Below are positions 9,357 through 20,859 of a stretch of 47,934 nucleotides of DNA, piece after piece. Position 1 is the stretch's first letter; each line of letters starts with the position of its first letter. The notes beneath the pieces are model-generated. The model was not told the DNA's origin, did no database searches, and worked only from the letters and a program-made list of their open reading frames with translations. This DNA comes from Catenaria anguillulae PL171. Taxonomy: Eukaryota; Blastocladiomycota; Blastocladiomycetes; Blastocladiales; Catenariaceae. Position numbers and translations under genes: made by a program. Where the stretch lies: NCBI GenBank assembly GCA_002102555.1, contig MCFL01000188.1, positions 1 to 47,934 of the forward strand, read 5' to 3'.

Positions 9357-12300
9357 ATGGGCGGACACATCAACCCACTATGGGTCGCCAAGCAAAAGCG
9401 CAAGGCACAGGCCAAGCGCTTCCAATCCGCCCCTGTTCATGATCATGATCATGATCATGATGCGCAACTACAACCACAACCACAACCACATACCCCGCCC
9501 TCTCGCTCCGCCTCTGCCCCTTCGCCTGATACCGATTTTGGCAGCACCAGCGCCGACCAAGAGCACCAAACGCCGCACATCCCAAATGCACCGCTCCACC
9601 ACCTCCTTCCGCAGTGCTTCCAGACCTTTGCCCACCAGCACCTTTTCCAATCTCCGACTTCCGCCCCCGTCTCGGCTTCTGTCTCGGCCTCTGTCAGGGG
9701 CAATGCCAGTGCCGGTGCCGGTGCCAGTGCCAACCCCGCGAAAGATGGCATCCTGCGCCCTGACCTGTTCCCAGACCACGCTCTTCAGGTCCGCGCCATG
9801 TCGCCCGACACCATCGAGCGCCTGCTGGCCGAGGAAAAGATTTGGATTCGCAGGGACATCGAGGCCAGCCGCGGACGAGTCTTGACCATGGGCCCACGCG
9901 AACTTGACCAGTGCATTGCCCAGGGTAAACGCAAGCGCACCACCTCGACATCGTCGTCGGCCACGGAGCCGCTCCATCAAGATACACAACCGCCAGCGGC
10001 AAAGCGACATGCGCGCAACCCGTCGCCTCAACGTTTGTCGACGTTTACCATTGGAAGCGCAAGCCCACAGCGCCCACGCTCGCCTGCGCGCTCCCCACCA
10101 CGTGCGCCTGCTGCTGCACCAGCCGCACCATCGTTCAACCTGCGCATGGGCATGGGCACGGATATCCAAATCTCCCGGTCGCCTTCCTCGCTGCCCCAGC
10201 CACCGCAGACCTTTCCCTTTGCATCCGCTTCCTCATCTACTGGCGGCGCATTCAAGTTTGGCATTGCTGCACCTGCACCCGCCCCTGCACCTGCACCTGC
10301 ACCAGGCGACAAGGAAGCAGACATGGACGTGGACCAAGGTGACGACGCCACCCACGATACACAGAACGACGACACAATGTCAATTGCCAGCAGCGCACAC
10401 TCGTCCGACTCGGATTTGGACTCGGATTCAGATGTTCAAGACGCTGCCCAGCCAACGTATACATTTCCAACGCCGGCACATTCGGGCGCACACGAAGCGG
10501 TGCGTGCGGCACCTGGACCTCGGTTCGAGTTCCCGACACCGGTACACTCGTCGTCCGCATCTGCGCCTGCATCGCCACCGACCACGGCAGCAGCAGCACC
10601 CGCAACAAACTCGTGGAGCATGCTCAACTTTGCACGTCCTGCCGGATGGGCGTGTGCAGTGTGTGGCACCAATAACAAGATGGACGCGCAAAAATGCTGT
10701 GCGTGCGAAACGACGCGGCCAAGCACGGGGGCGCCACAGCAGGGGCCCGGCGGCAGTGGTGGCAGCGGGGGCAGTGACGGCGGCGCAGGCGCAAGTGCTG
10801 GAGCGGGTGGGGCTTCTGGATCGACCAATCCACGTGGATTTGCCATGGTCGGCAGCAGTGGCTCGTCGTCGTCTTCATCGGGGGCATCCGGCGCACCGGC
10901 TCCGGGTGGATTCACGTTTGGCTCGGCACGACCGACGGGGACATCAGCGGGAGACAACCCATTTGCACAGCTTTTGGCGGCCAACAAGGGTCAGTGGACG
11001 TGCGATGCGTGCATGGTCAAGAACGCACCCGACAAGAACAAGTGTGTGTCGTGCGACACCCCGAAACCAGGTGCAGCCGCACCTGCCGCGGCGGCTCCGT
11101 CGGCGGCATTTGTTCCCCCACCGACTGCGCATGTGTCCTCCGCACCCAATCCGCTCGCAAGGTTTACGGCGCAGGCAAGCAACCAGTGGACATGTGACGT
11201 ATGCATGGTCAAGAACGCACCCGACAAGAACAAGTGTGCGTCTTGCGAAACCCCGAAACCAGGCGCGGCCACAGCGGCCGCGGCGGCTCCGTCGGCGTTT
11301 GTTCCCCCACTGGCTGCACCTGCACCTGCACCTGTGCCTGCGTCCTCGGCACCCAATCCGCTCGCAAGGTTCATGGCGCAGGCAAGCAATCAGTGGACCT
11401 GTGACGTGTGCATGGTCAAGAACGCGGCCGACAAGCAAAAGTGTGCTTCATGCGAAACGGCCAAGCCGGGTGCATCCGCAACAACAACAACAACAACAAC
11501 AACGCCGGCTGTACCGCCCGCATTTGTCCCTCCACCTCCACCTGCATCTGCGTCTGCGCCGCCAACCGCAACCTCGGAACCGAACCCGCTAGCTAGATTC
11601 ACAGCCCAGTCGAGCAATCAGTGGACGTGCGACGCTTGCATTGTCAAAAATGCCGCTGACAAGAACAAGTGTGTTTCTTGCGAGACGCCCAAGCCGGGAT
11701 CGGCATCGTCAAACACCACCACAGGCTCATCGAGTGGATTCGGGGCATTTGTGCCTCCAACATCAACCTCGTTTTCGTCCTCGTCAGGCACACCAAGTGG
11801 ATTTGGCGCATTTGTGCCGCCAACGTCGTCCTCGTCGGTCGCGACCAGTGGATTTGGCGGATTTGTGCCTCCGTCCTCGTCACAAGCCAATCCGTCATCC
11901 GCGCCGCCCGCGTTTACGTTTGGATCCTCTGCACCGCCCTCGAGTTTGGCCACGTCCACGCCGCCGTCATTGAGTGGGTTTGCGTCCGGGTTCAAGTTTG
12001 GTTCGACCGCGGCCAACAAAGGCACCGATCACGTGCCCGCTTCAGCACCGGCCGAAGCGCCTGCGCCGTCATCGTCTTTGCCGACCGCCGAGTCCAACAA
12101 CCCATTGGCCAAGTTTGCAGCGGCCAACGCCGGTGGCTGGACATGCAGTGAGTGTATGGTCAAAAACAAAAAGGACGCGAGCAAGTGCGTGTCGTGCGAG
12201 ACGCCAAAGCCCGGCTCCTCGTCGTCGTCGTCGTCGTCAGGTGCAGTGGGTGGATTCGGCTCGGGGGCATTCGGCGCATTTGTTCCCCCTACCTCGTCGT

Positions 12301-12857
12301 CTTCGACATCACAACCCACCACGTCGGCATTTGGCAACGCTGGCGCGTTTGGTGCGTTTACGCCGCCCGATCCGGCCACATCCGCCTCGGTGCCGATGCC
12401 GCCGTTTGGAGGGTTTGGGAACACGCCCACGTCAGGCGCACAGCCTGCATTTGGCACTTCGGCGGCCGGGAGCGCACCACCTGCTTCTGGATTTGGATTC
12501 AACTTTGGCAGTGCGAGGGCGTCCGCAGGTGTAGGCGCATCAGGCGGGTCGGCCGCTCAGATTCCGCCAGGCGGTCGATTCGGGTCTGGGTTTGGCGGCC
12601 AAGGTTCGGGCGTGCCCGCGTTTGGAGGTGGCCGGGCAACGTCTCCGGGTGCCGGCGCAACGTCAGGTAGGATTGTGTTTTCGTTTGGTGGGACAACGGG
12701 CGGGTCGTCGGCGGCACAACCGCCGACGAGTGAGGCTAGTGAGCACGAGCAATCCACCAGTGCCGGTTCGGACGTGCCTGCGTTTGGGGTTGGAAACGGG
12801 AATCGAATCAGGGACGATCCGGATAAGGACGAGGAGCCAAGGGATAATTCAATGTGA
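9357..12857 (+). CDS. Nup153-like nucleoporin with six RanBP2-type zinc fingers and FG repeats
   Basis: A 1166-residue single-exon nuclear basket-type nucleoporin. Six RanBP2 zinc fingers (W-x-C-x2-C...N...C-x2-C) start near residues 431, 547, 611, 680, 756 and 928; fingers 2-5 are nearly identical (WTCDxCMVKNAPDKNKCxSC). FG motifs are scattered between and after them (FKFG, FTFG, FNFG, FSFG and many GFG). Nup153 fingers bind Ran and FG tracts bind transport receptors. The N-terminus (MGGHINPLWVAKQKRKAQAK) is amphipathic and basic, resembling the membrane-binding ends of Nup1/Nup60/Nup153, which supports the 9357 start. The remainder is Pro/Ala/Ser-rich and disordered. Metazoan Nup153 has four fingers; the expanded set here looks like recent tandem duplication. 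Confidence 0.85.
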   Translation: MGGHINPLWVAKQKRKAQAKRFQSAPVHDHDHDHDAQLQPQPQPHTPPSRSASAPSPDTDFGSTSADQEHQTPHIPNAPLHHLLPQCFQTFAHQHLFQSPTSAPVSASVSASVRGNASAGAGASANPAKDGILRPDLFPDHALQVRAMSPDTIERLLAEEKIWIRRDIEASRGRVLTMGPRELDQCIAQGKRKRTTSTSSSATEPLHQDTQPPAAKRHARNPSPQRLSTFTIGSASPQRPRSPARSPPRAPAAAPAAPSFNLRMGMGTDIQISRSPSSLPQPPQTFPFASASSSTGGAFKFGIAAPAPAPAPAPAPGDKEADMDVDQGDDATHDTQNDDTMSIASSAHSSDSDLDSDSDVQDAAQPTYTFPTPAHSGAHEAVRAAPGPRFEFPTPVHSSSASAPASPPTTAAAAPATNSWSMLNFARPAGWACAVCGTNNKMDAQKCCACETTRPSTGAPQQGPGGSGGSGGSDGGAGASAGAGGASGSTNPRGFAMVGSSGSSSSSSGASGAPAPGGFTFGSARPTGTSAGDNPFAQLLAANKGQWTCDACMVKNAPDKNKCVSCDTPKPGAAAPAAAAPSAAFVPPPTAHVSSAPNPLARFTAQASNQWTCDVCMVKNAPDKNKCASCETPKPGAATAAAAAPSAFVPPLAAPAPAPVPASSAPNPLARFMAQASNQWTCDVCMVKNAADKQKCASCETAKPGASATTTTTTTTPAVPPAFVPPPPPASASAPPTATSEPNPLARFTAQSSNQWTCDACIVKNAADKNKCVSCETPKPGSASSNTTTGSSSGFGAFVPPTSTSFSSSSGTPSGFGAFVPPTSSSSVATSGFGGFVPPSSSQANPSSAPPAFTFGSSAPPSSLATSTPPSLSGFASGFKFGSTAANKGTDHVPASAPAEAPAPSSSLPTAESNNPLAKFAAANAGGWTCSECMVKNKKDASKCVSCETPKPGSSSSSSSSGAVGGFGSGAFGAFVPPTSSSSTSQPTTSAFGNAGAFGAFTPPDPATSASVPMPPFGGFGNTPTSGAQPAFGTSAAGSAPPASGFGFNFGSARASAGVGASGGSAAQIPPGGRFGSGFGGQGSGVPAFGGGRATSPGAGATSGRIVFSFGGTTGGSSAAQPPTSEASEHEQSTSAGSDVPAFGVGNGNRIRDDPDKDEEPRDNSM
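10980..11720 (+). repeat. Coding tandem repeat: four near-identical zinc-finger units
   Basis: Units begin at about 10995, 11187, 11394 and 11622, so spacing grows from 64 to 69 to 76 codons. The finger-coding halves are highly similar at DNA level, while the linkers vary by Ala/Pro/Thr codon-run expansion (for example an ACA/AAC run near 11479-11502). This is intragenic duplication, not a mobile element. Confidence 0.8.
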
Positions 12858-13134
12858 ATGAGTATTTTTATGGGCGCTTGTGTTAGATTTGACATGCAGG
12901 TTGGCGTTGGCGGTTTTTGTTCTCATGTTGTTTGTTTCTTTTGTTACAATCTTACTTTTGTTAGGGTCAGCCGGAATTGACACATTCATTTATGCTCAAT
13001 TCTTCGTACTTTCCCTGCTTGATACTTGAAAAAGACAAGTCAATGCGGGAAAACATCATCCATTGCTGGGAATGACAACACACTCGCTCATCGCTCACTC
13101 ACCCACTGCGCTTCTGCTCCAGCGATAAACACAA

Positions 13135-16100
13135 TCACGCACCCGCTGCCGTCGGCGACACATACCGCTCGTTCCCCTCTGCCACAAATAACCAATACCG
13201 GACAGTTGGCGAGGTCAGCATCATGTACAAGGCGTCGACAGCATTGTGGGCTTGTCGATTGAACGCGATCGCTGCAGGCAACTTTTGTTCCAGCGCTTCG
13301 TCCAAAAACAATTGGAAATCATTATGCTGTAAGTGTGGGAAACAGGAGCATGTCAGTCCTGCCGCAACATTTCCAGCACTTGAAACACACACACCAGCTG
13401 TCCGTGGAACGCGCGCAAAAGCGCCAACGTCTTTGGCGGTACACGAAACTTGACCATGGCAGCCGCGTCCATGGAAACTGTTTGCACCACGTAGTCCACG
13501 TTCAACGGCGCGCTGCATCCGACGCAAAAAACAAAGAGCAACGGGTGCACGTTGGTTGCATCAAATACAATGATGCGATCTGACTGCATCATGCATGTCA
13601 TGTAGGCGAAAAACGAGCTCAATGTGCGTGAGGTGGTAACGGTGGGCGGAACGCGAATTTGGGCAGGCAGTGCTGAGGATTCACCAACCGGTGCAGATGC
13701 GGCAACCTGCGCGGCGTCAAACCGCATCTGCAGGCTCGAGGCCATAGCCGACCGGTGCTCGTCCGATGCAAAGATGCTGCGGTTGTGCAAGAGCACGGTG
13801 CCGCGCGGCGACGAGTAATACCGAATCGAGTCCGGTTCCGACTGGATGACATTTGGAAAGCTCGCCGCGAGCAGTGCAACGTGAATCATGTCGAGGCACT
13901 TGTTGTACCGGTTGCAATGCCTGTGGTCGACCTTGACCAATTCCACGAGCTGCGACCTTGTGTCGTTCATAACCGTCAAGTTTTTGTGCACGAGGCGGTT
14001 CTTGTCACAAAACGCAATTGCCTCGCGCAACCCGCCTTGCCGGAACACATGCTTCCACTGCATGAACACATTGACCATGGTCAACAAGTCTGATCGACCA
14101 TCAATCAACTCGAGCGGCACGTTGCACGATGGGCCACCAGACAATGATGATGATGCATCCATGATTTGCACGCCCGAGGACAGGTACGCCGCAATGGTGA
14201 TGGCGGTATCAATGCAGCCGTAGAAGGCACCAAAGGCAATGAGCTTGCTGAGGTCAATGTCGAGCGGCAGTTCGCCGAGAAACCGGCCGAGCGAGGTCAG
14301 ATGCTTATCGGAATCGAGCGCGTTCGAGTGTTGCAGGCGAGTAATGGCAGAGCGGACGCGCGACGCGAGCGGAGGAGAAATGAGGTCGGCAAAGCCGGTC
14401 TCAATGTCTTGAAAGCCGTAAATCTTCATTTTGAGAGCCGTGGACTCGAGTGGCATGCGTTGAACCTCGGGCATCTCGTACATTTCCATCTGGAGTGAAG
14501 AATGAGTCGAGTCAGTCGTGTTCCCACACCAGCCTAAGTTACGCGCAGGAAAAGGAAACCGCACCTCGTTGTCATGACGATACTGCGAATAGAACGCAAA
14601 GTAATACCCTGGCTTCACCCTTCCTGCGCGCCCTTGCCGCTGCCGACAATTGGCCTGCGTCACAAACGACTCACGCAACTGTGTCAAGTACTTGATGGGA
14701 TCGTACCGCGTCACTTTGGCCTTACCCGAGTCAATCACAAAGCACACATCGGGAACGGTAACGCCCGTTTCGGCAATATTGGTCGACAGGACAATTTTGC
14801 GTATACCAGCGGGCGCAGCATAAAAGACTTTGGCCTGGTCAGTGGGCGACAGGGAACTATGGAGCACCATGACTTGGGTGCCAGGGATACGAGCGAGGCG
14901 AAGGTGAAGACGGCGGATCTCGGCAATGCCCGGGAGGAAGATGAGAATGGACCCTAAATGGCGCGTTTCCATCTTCTCGTCCTTGGCCTTGACATCTTTC
15001 TGGTCCTTTCCCTTGATCATTTCCTTGTCAATTTTCACGTCTTTGACGTCGGCCTTTTCCTCGACCTTTTCCTTAACCTTTTCTTCGTCTTTAACCTCGG
15101 TCTTTCCTCCAACCTTGTCCTCGACGTTGGCCTCGACCTTTTCATCACCCAGGGCTTCACCTTTTGCTTTGCCGTCGTCATACTTGCCCGACATGATGTA
15201 CCTCACCACGGTCTCCATCAGCTCGTCATTCAACACAGTCGGATCCATTTTCCGCAACGCCATTCGCGCCGCACTTGGAATGTGCGTGAGCGTATCGGCG
15301 GTATCCTCGGGAAGTGTCGACGATTGCGCATGGAACCAGCCGTGTCCTTTGCTTTGGCGTAAAAACTCCTTGTCCTTGGCACATACCCAGTTTGCTCAAC
15401 CACGTCCTCGAGATACATGCGCTGGACGGGAAACGTGCGGCCCGGGATGGTCACGACCGGGCAGCCACCAAAGTAGGCCGCAAATTGTTGCTCGTCAATG
15501 GTGGCAGACATGAGAATGACGCGCAAGTCGGGGCGGTGCGGAAGAATGCGCCGGAGGAGAAGCAGGAGCAGGTCCGAGTCGAGCGAGCGTTCGTGCACTT
15601 CGTCGACAATGACGTGGGTGATACCTTGCAGACTCGAGTCGGATTCGAGACGGCGCAATAGCACACCCTGCAGTACGTGTGTGCGAACACAACACATTAG
15701 TTAAACAAGCGAGAATGTGCCGCAGGAATCCACCAGGAGCTCACGTACGGTGGTGCAAAACACGAGCCGAGTTCGACGAGTCACCTTTCGATCCAGCTTG
15801 ACGGCGTAGCCAACGGTCTCACCGAGGATCGGGTCTCCCCACTCTTCCGCGACACGAGCAGCGATTGAGACGGCAGAGATGCGACGCGGTTGAGCACAAA
15901 CAATTTGGCCTGGCTCGCGTCGAGCACCGACAGACTCGAGGAGAAACTGAGCGACTTGAGTCGACTACATTCACAATGCCAATGGTTAGCAAAAGCGAGT
16001 GGAATGTGCACAGGCAGCAACAGCCTGAAGTGTACCTTGCCAGATCCAGTCTCACCTGCCACAATCACGACTTGATTGTTGCGCACGGCTTGCACAATGG

Positions 16101-17665
16101 GCCCATGAAATGCGGCCGCGGGAAGTGCGTTGCGCTGTGCACGAATATCGGGCGTGCGCTTGGGCGGTTGGAAGAAACGAAACGCCGAGACTGGGTTGCG
16201 TTGACGGACATTGCGAGGTGGTCGTTGCTGGTGAGTCGCGCAATTCTCGTTTTCTCTGCCATCGACTTCGGAATCCAATTCGTCGATGGGGAAGGCGGTG
16301 ACGGGCCCAGTTGACGGCAGCTTGGCAGACTTGCTCGGTCCAATGACGCCCTAGGAACACAGTCTCGATTGGTCAGAGTCGCAGAAAGGAAACAACAATG
16401 TGAAAGCAAGCGCTTTCAGAGTGTACCTCTGACCAGAACTCATTCACCAGCGAAACGAGAAAATGAGCCTTGTCAACAGTGCGAACATGGTCAGGCTGCT
16501 TGGTTGCGTCTTGGAGTTCAATGGCGTCCCAAATCGGGCAATAAGCTGGCGGAAGCAGGCGCCGAAGTGGGCGATTCTTGGCAATCGAGTACAAGACATG
16601 CACGGCCGCATAGTTCTCGGCTTGTTCTTGTGTCTTACACTGCTCTCCGCCAGCAAAGACTACCTTGCCATCAACCACGCATTGGACTCGAAAGACATTA
16701 TGGTTCGCGGCATGCTCGGAATCATCTGCAGCTTGGTACGAAATATCAACGGTCGAATCCTGTACTCAACGACCGACATGGGTAGGTCAGCCGTTACAAA
16801 TGTCTCACACGGGCCATCAAAGCCAAGTAAATCCTTAACGCACATCTCGCATCAGCAATTCACGCAGCAAATCCTTGGGCATCATCCCCGTCCACTTGCC
16901 AACATCAAAATCCAACGTTTCCGCGTCCACACGACTCTTTTCCCAGGCGGTTGTCCCGAGCTTCATCAAACGCTCTTCGTCAAAGTTTGCCACATCGATC
17001 GTCTCTTGACCAACTTGCTCCCGCTTGGCCGCCACCTTGGCATCTGCCGACGAGCTGTCCGCGGCCATTCCGCGCATTTGTTGATCTGCCTTGTCGGACC
17101 ATCCCGTAGGCAGCTCAGCGTCAGGCACAATCAAGCACGCGGTATCCAAAACCGACCCGATTTCCCACGGTGATGGGGCAGCAAACATGACCCGTTGCAC
17201 AACGGCCGAGTCGAACCCGAGGTACTTTTCCAACATGGCATAAACAGAGTGCAAATCGCGCAGCAGCTGACGCACATTGTCAGTCGGTACAACGTGACGG
17301 CCAAGAGATCCATCCACGGCCGCATCGGGCGAAAGCTTGCCCGGAACAGTGGCTCTCAAATGGTCGATCAGAATGGTTTCGCACACGGGCGGAAGAGCGA
17401 GGCGAACTGGTTTGATTGGATTTGCAAGCGCCTCGTCGCGACGCTTCACCAAGGCATAGCCTTGGCGAGAAATGCAAAAATCGTCGCGAAAAATGTCGGC
17501 AAGGAGCTGCCCGGCGTCGATGGAACGGTCATTGGGCGCCGTCAGCTTGGATGCGGCGCTGGTAGAGTGGGCGCCGGCGGCAGTAGTTTCGAGCGCGGGC
17601 CAAGAAACAGGTGTGGCTGTAGCCCTTTTGCGAGCATTCAACTTGGCATTTTTCTTCCAAGTCAT
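13135..17665 (-). CDS. DEAH-box RNA helicase, DHX29/DHX57/DHX36 class
   Basis: Large SF2 helicase. Exons on the minus strand: 17665-16844, 16759-16427, 16350-16036, 15964-15749, 15667-14565, 14489-13395, 13326-13135; all clear introns are phase 0 and 68-84 nt. The N-terminus has a UBA-like segment (YLGFDSAVVQ followed by a DAELP motif) and a dsRBD-like segment (GGEQCKTQEQAENYAAVHVL), as in DHX29/DHX57. Motifs: GETGSGK (I, split by an intron after Lys), DEVHERS (II, a DEVH variant of DEAH), SAT (III), LSTNIAETGVT (V), QRQGRAGR (VI); then HA2/ratchet and OB-fold. A Lys/Glu/Asp-rich insertion lies between the RecA lobes. The frame breaks once near 15384; either a 35-nt phase-2 intron (GTATGT...CAAAG) or a single lost base would explain it. 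About 1346 residues if spliced. Likely roles are translation initiation or RNA remodelling. Confidence 0.88.
14965..15190 (-). repeat. Lys/Glu/Asp/Val codon repeats inside the DEAH helicase
   Basis: The minus strand encodes a run of short KVEEKADVKD-like units between lobe 1 and lobe 2, just before ILIFLPGIAEI. In DNA this appears as repeated CGACCTTTTCC-like blocks on the plus strand. It is in frame with the helicase and would form a charged, probably helical or disordered insertion. Confidence 0.8.
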
Positions 17666-17943
17666 GATGCACTCTGTGAAGTACGAGGAAGTTGAGTGTG
17701 TTGCTGGATTACAGGTACGAATCACGGCCGGGATGATATGAAAGCGGGCGGGATTGCGAAGTCATGCCGGAGCAAGATGGTGATTGCGGGTGAGTGAGTC
17801 CACCATCTGTTTGTCGCCGAATTTGGGAAATTCTCGATGGTTTGTCCAAATCTTGTCCAACACGCTCCGACCCACAGTTCACGAGTTCGCAACCGGCTCT
17901 ATTTTCCCGACGTCATCTTTATCATCGTCGACGTATACGCCAG

Positions 17944-20361
17944 CTACGGCTTCTCTACCGAGCGGCTGCTCGACAACACTTCCCGCACCCGCCTGTCGTT
18001 GAACATCCATCCCAACCGGCCCGCATCCCTGCTTACCATGCTCCTCACGGTCCCACGCAACTTGCCCGTGACAACCCTCACCCCGGCTCGTTCGCGATCC
18101 ACCGTCAAAGCTTGAATTGCTCGCTCGCCATCACCAATCCTGAGCCACGCCTCCACAACCGACGCCCACACATGTACGTCGGTTTTCCATCGACGGGTGT
18201 GAATCCTGTTCACCAGTGCATCAAGTACCGTGGACTCGCCAGCGTATCCAAGCGCATCGGCGCACACGGAGAGCACTTTGGGATTGGGAAACACGGGGCT
18301 CTTTTTGCACTTGATGGTCGCGGATAGCGACGGGGACGGCCATGCCCTTGGATCCCAGTTTGTATCTCTGACTGCATCCGAATCACCCAATACCCAACCG
18401 CGTATCAGTCGGGTGGCAAGCACATGGTCACCTGCACGAGATACAGCCGAAAGTGTGGCGCCGACGTAGGGCGAAAAGGAAACGGCCGTGAGGCCACCGA
18501 CACTCGAGGCGGCGAGGACGTGAAGTGCGTCAACAGCGCCTAAGCGAGACGAGTCGGGTGGAAGGTTGGTGGTTGCGCCCATGAGAATGGACCAGTGGTC
18601 GATGGCGAGTGTGCAGGGTTCGTGGGCTGAATGGATGGCAGCAACGGCAGCGAGGGCTTGGTGCATATCTAGCGAGTGAGGGTAGAGGTGAGGTTCGACG
18701 AGAAGAGTGAATGCGATTGGGATTGGAAGTGAGGCTGGGTCTGGCAAGGATCAGTTGTTTATTCTTCTCCAAATTGAAACTAGAGGATTGAACATACCGT
18801 CATGTCCCTGCACATGATACTGCCTCTCGACCATACTCATAATCTCCTGGTGAATGTGCTTGTCACCTAATCGAATCGCCTGCTTGAGCAGCACCGAATA
18901 CAACACCTCGTTCGGCAAGAACCCGACCGTATACTTCATCTCCCGCACCACATGCATGGCCTCCTTCAACCCATCTCGGTCCCTACCCATCAATGCCTTG
19001 ACCACCGACGTCACAAACTCAATCGACACTGAAATCCCGACCCGAACTGCCGCCTCATACAACTGCGTGATCCACGTGCGCGACTCGGGCTTACCCATCT
19101 TGTGCAATGCGCGCACGCCTACCTCCAAGTGATACTCGGTGGCTACATCGCATTCCATGAGCCACTGGCACACGAGGGCGGTTTCGCAATGCTTGCCTGA
19201 ATGGAACATGTGCTGCATGATTTCGTGCGCCACCTTGGCGTCAAGTGCCCAGGAAAGCTCGCCCCAGTCGCTCACCAGTTGCATCCAGTTGAGGACGGTC
19301 CATGCGTGTTCGGCGTGGCCGTTGCGGGCGAGGGTGAGAGCGAGCGATGAAAAGTGGTGGGCGCGAAGCCCGGGGCGAGCGTTGCCAAGGCTATTGGGAC
19401 CAAAGTCGTTGGGTTGAACGATATCATGCATGAGGTTGAACTGGTCCAATGTTGAGGGACGTGCGAGCAATTGGGATTGAACAAGTTTCGGGTCTGAATA
19501 CTTGTGTCTCACGAGTTTTGCACTGACTGCTTGCGCAACAAGCTGTTCAACGAGTTGAGCATCGTGTGAGGCGGCTGCGGCAGTTGCAAGTAGCTGGATG
19601 CGTGAGAGCGGCGTGAACGTGTGCGAAGGAATGCATGATATGAGGCGCTTTGTGAGCGTGACGAGCCCCAAGCCAGCAACCAGCTCTGTGAGTGCACGCC
19701 ATGGAATCGAGTCGGAAGCAGAGAGGCTGGCGGAGAGCGCGAGCTCGGCTAATGCCGAAACGGGCCATTTCCCAGTGATTCGGCGGGACAGGGCAACGTG
19801 AATCAATTTGGCGACGGGTGCGCCATTGGCCAACTCGGGTCGGTTTTGATGCAAGCTGACAACCACTTGCGCGACACCCTTGCACCAGGCCGCGTGCGGA
19901 TTTCTTGAGAATGGAGGTAATGATGTTTCGAGGCCGTCAATCAGTTGAGTGAGGTGCTTAGTGGTCATGTCGGCCCACCGAAGTTTGCGTGCTGCGTAAA
20001 GAAATGATGGCGGCTCTTGATCCTTGAGAGACCGCAGGACCTGGTATAAAACGGGCCTCTTGTCGCCTTTGGGACGGTTTCGTCGGTGATTTGATGGCCG
20101 AGGGGTAGTTTCGGTAACCGGTAGAGGCAATTGACCATCGTTCAACCATCGACGGAAGTGCAAAGGAGTTGTGGCGAGCCGGGATCTTGTTGAAGCGTTG
20201 ACAGGCGCGCGGGGCACGTGGTATGAAGCAGAGGCGAGGTAGACGGCGAGCATGGCGCTCGAGGACGAGCAGCGGCAGCGGCGGGCAGCCGTGAGTGATG
20301 ATGGACGCCTGCCTGCGATGGATAAGGTTCGCGTCCAGGTGGAAGCAAGGACGGAGATCAT
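17944..20361 (-). CDS. Probable mitochondrial helical-repeat (PPR-like) protein
   Basis: Two exons, 20361-18798 and 18740-17944, joined by a 57-nt intron (GTATGT...CCAG) in phase, giving 786 residues. The chosen ATG starts MISVLASTWTRTLSIAGRRP, which is rich in Arg/Ser and hydrophobic residues without acids, a typical mitochondrial presequence. Open frame extends further upstream, but that part is less protein-like. The body is a succession of short helical pairs (for example AHEIMQHMFHSGKHCETALV, LPNEVLYSVLLKQAIRLGDK) at roughly 35-residue spacing, as in PPR proteins. No catalytic motif is seen. Inferred role is organellar RNA maturation or translation; family membership is from pattern only. 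Confidence 0.6.
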
Positions 20362-20859
20362 GACGAAGCCGGCAGAAATGAGGGAGAATGATTCGTTGGA
20401 TGGTTGGATAGCTTCTGGCGCATTGCATTGAGTGAATAATGGCTTCTTGACCCCTCCGATGCGGTATTGTATTCGAGTTCCTTGGGCCAGGGCTTGTCCA
20501 TCAGCACTCGAAGCCTCTCCACTAGAGTCTCGAGCATTCTCGAGCCCGTCTCGAACCATTCTAGAATGACTCCCTTAAGTTGGTGCGTCCGCGGCTATGG
20601 CTCGAGGGCACTGAGCCGGACGTCGTCCTCTAGCTTTCCGCACGCTGTTGGGTGGCATTTGGCGTGAAAGAGCTCAATCAGAGATCAAAGCCGGCCACTC
20701 CCCAGGTTGATCGTGATTCGCGATGTTTGCTGAGGAGTATGACGCTCTCGAAAGGTGTTGCCATGCAAAGATACCCAGCGCAATCCTTCTCAGCACCTCT
20801 CTACTGCCCCTCTTACCGTCCCATTTCCCGACAATCGTGCACATCGTTCCGCCATCGCC
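20362..20859. promoter_or_regulatory. Divergent promoter with heat-shock-element-like repeats
   Basis: The 500-bp gap lies between two divergent starts. At 20524-20571 the motif CTCGA(G/A) recurs several times with GAA/TTC blocks, including a perfect TTCTAGAA at 20559-20566 preceded by GAA. HSF binds inverted nGAAn units, so this may be a degenerate heat shock element. The spacing of one unit is off by a base. Confidence 0.35.

Noticed and set aside
9904-11592. 562-residue Arg/His-rich open frame overlapping the nucleoporin
   Set aside because: Out-of-frame shadow of the zinc-finger gene; its composition is a product of GC-rich repeats.
10980-11720. Regularly spaced repeats resembling an array
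   Set aside because: They are coding zinc-finger units with growing linkers in a eukaryotic gene, not a CRISPR array.
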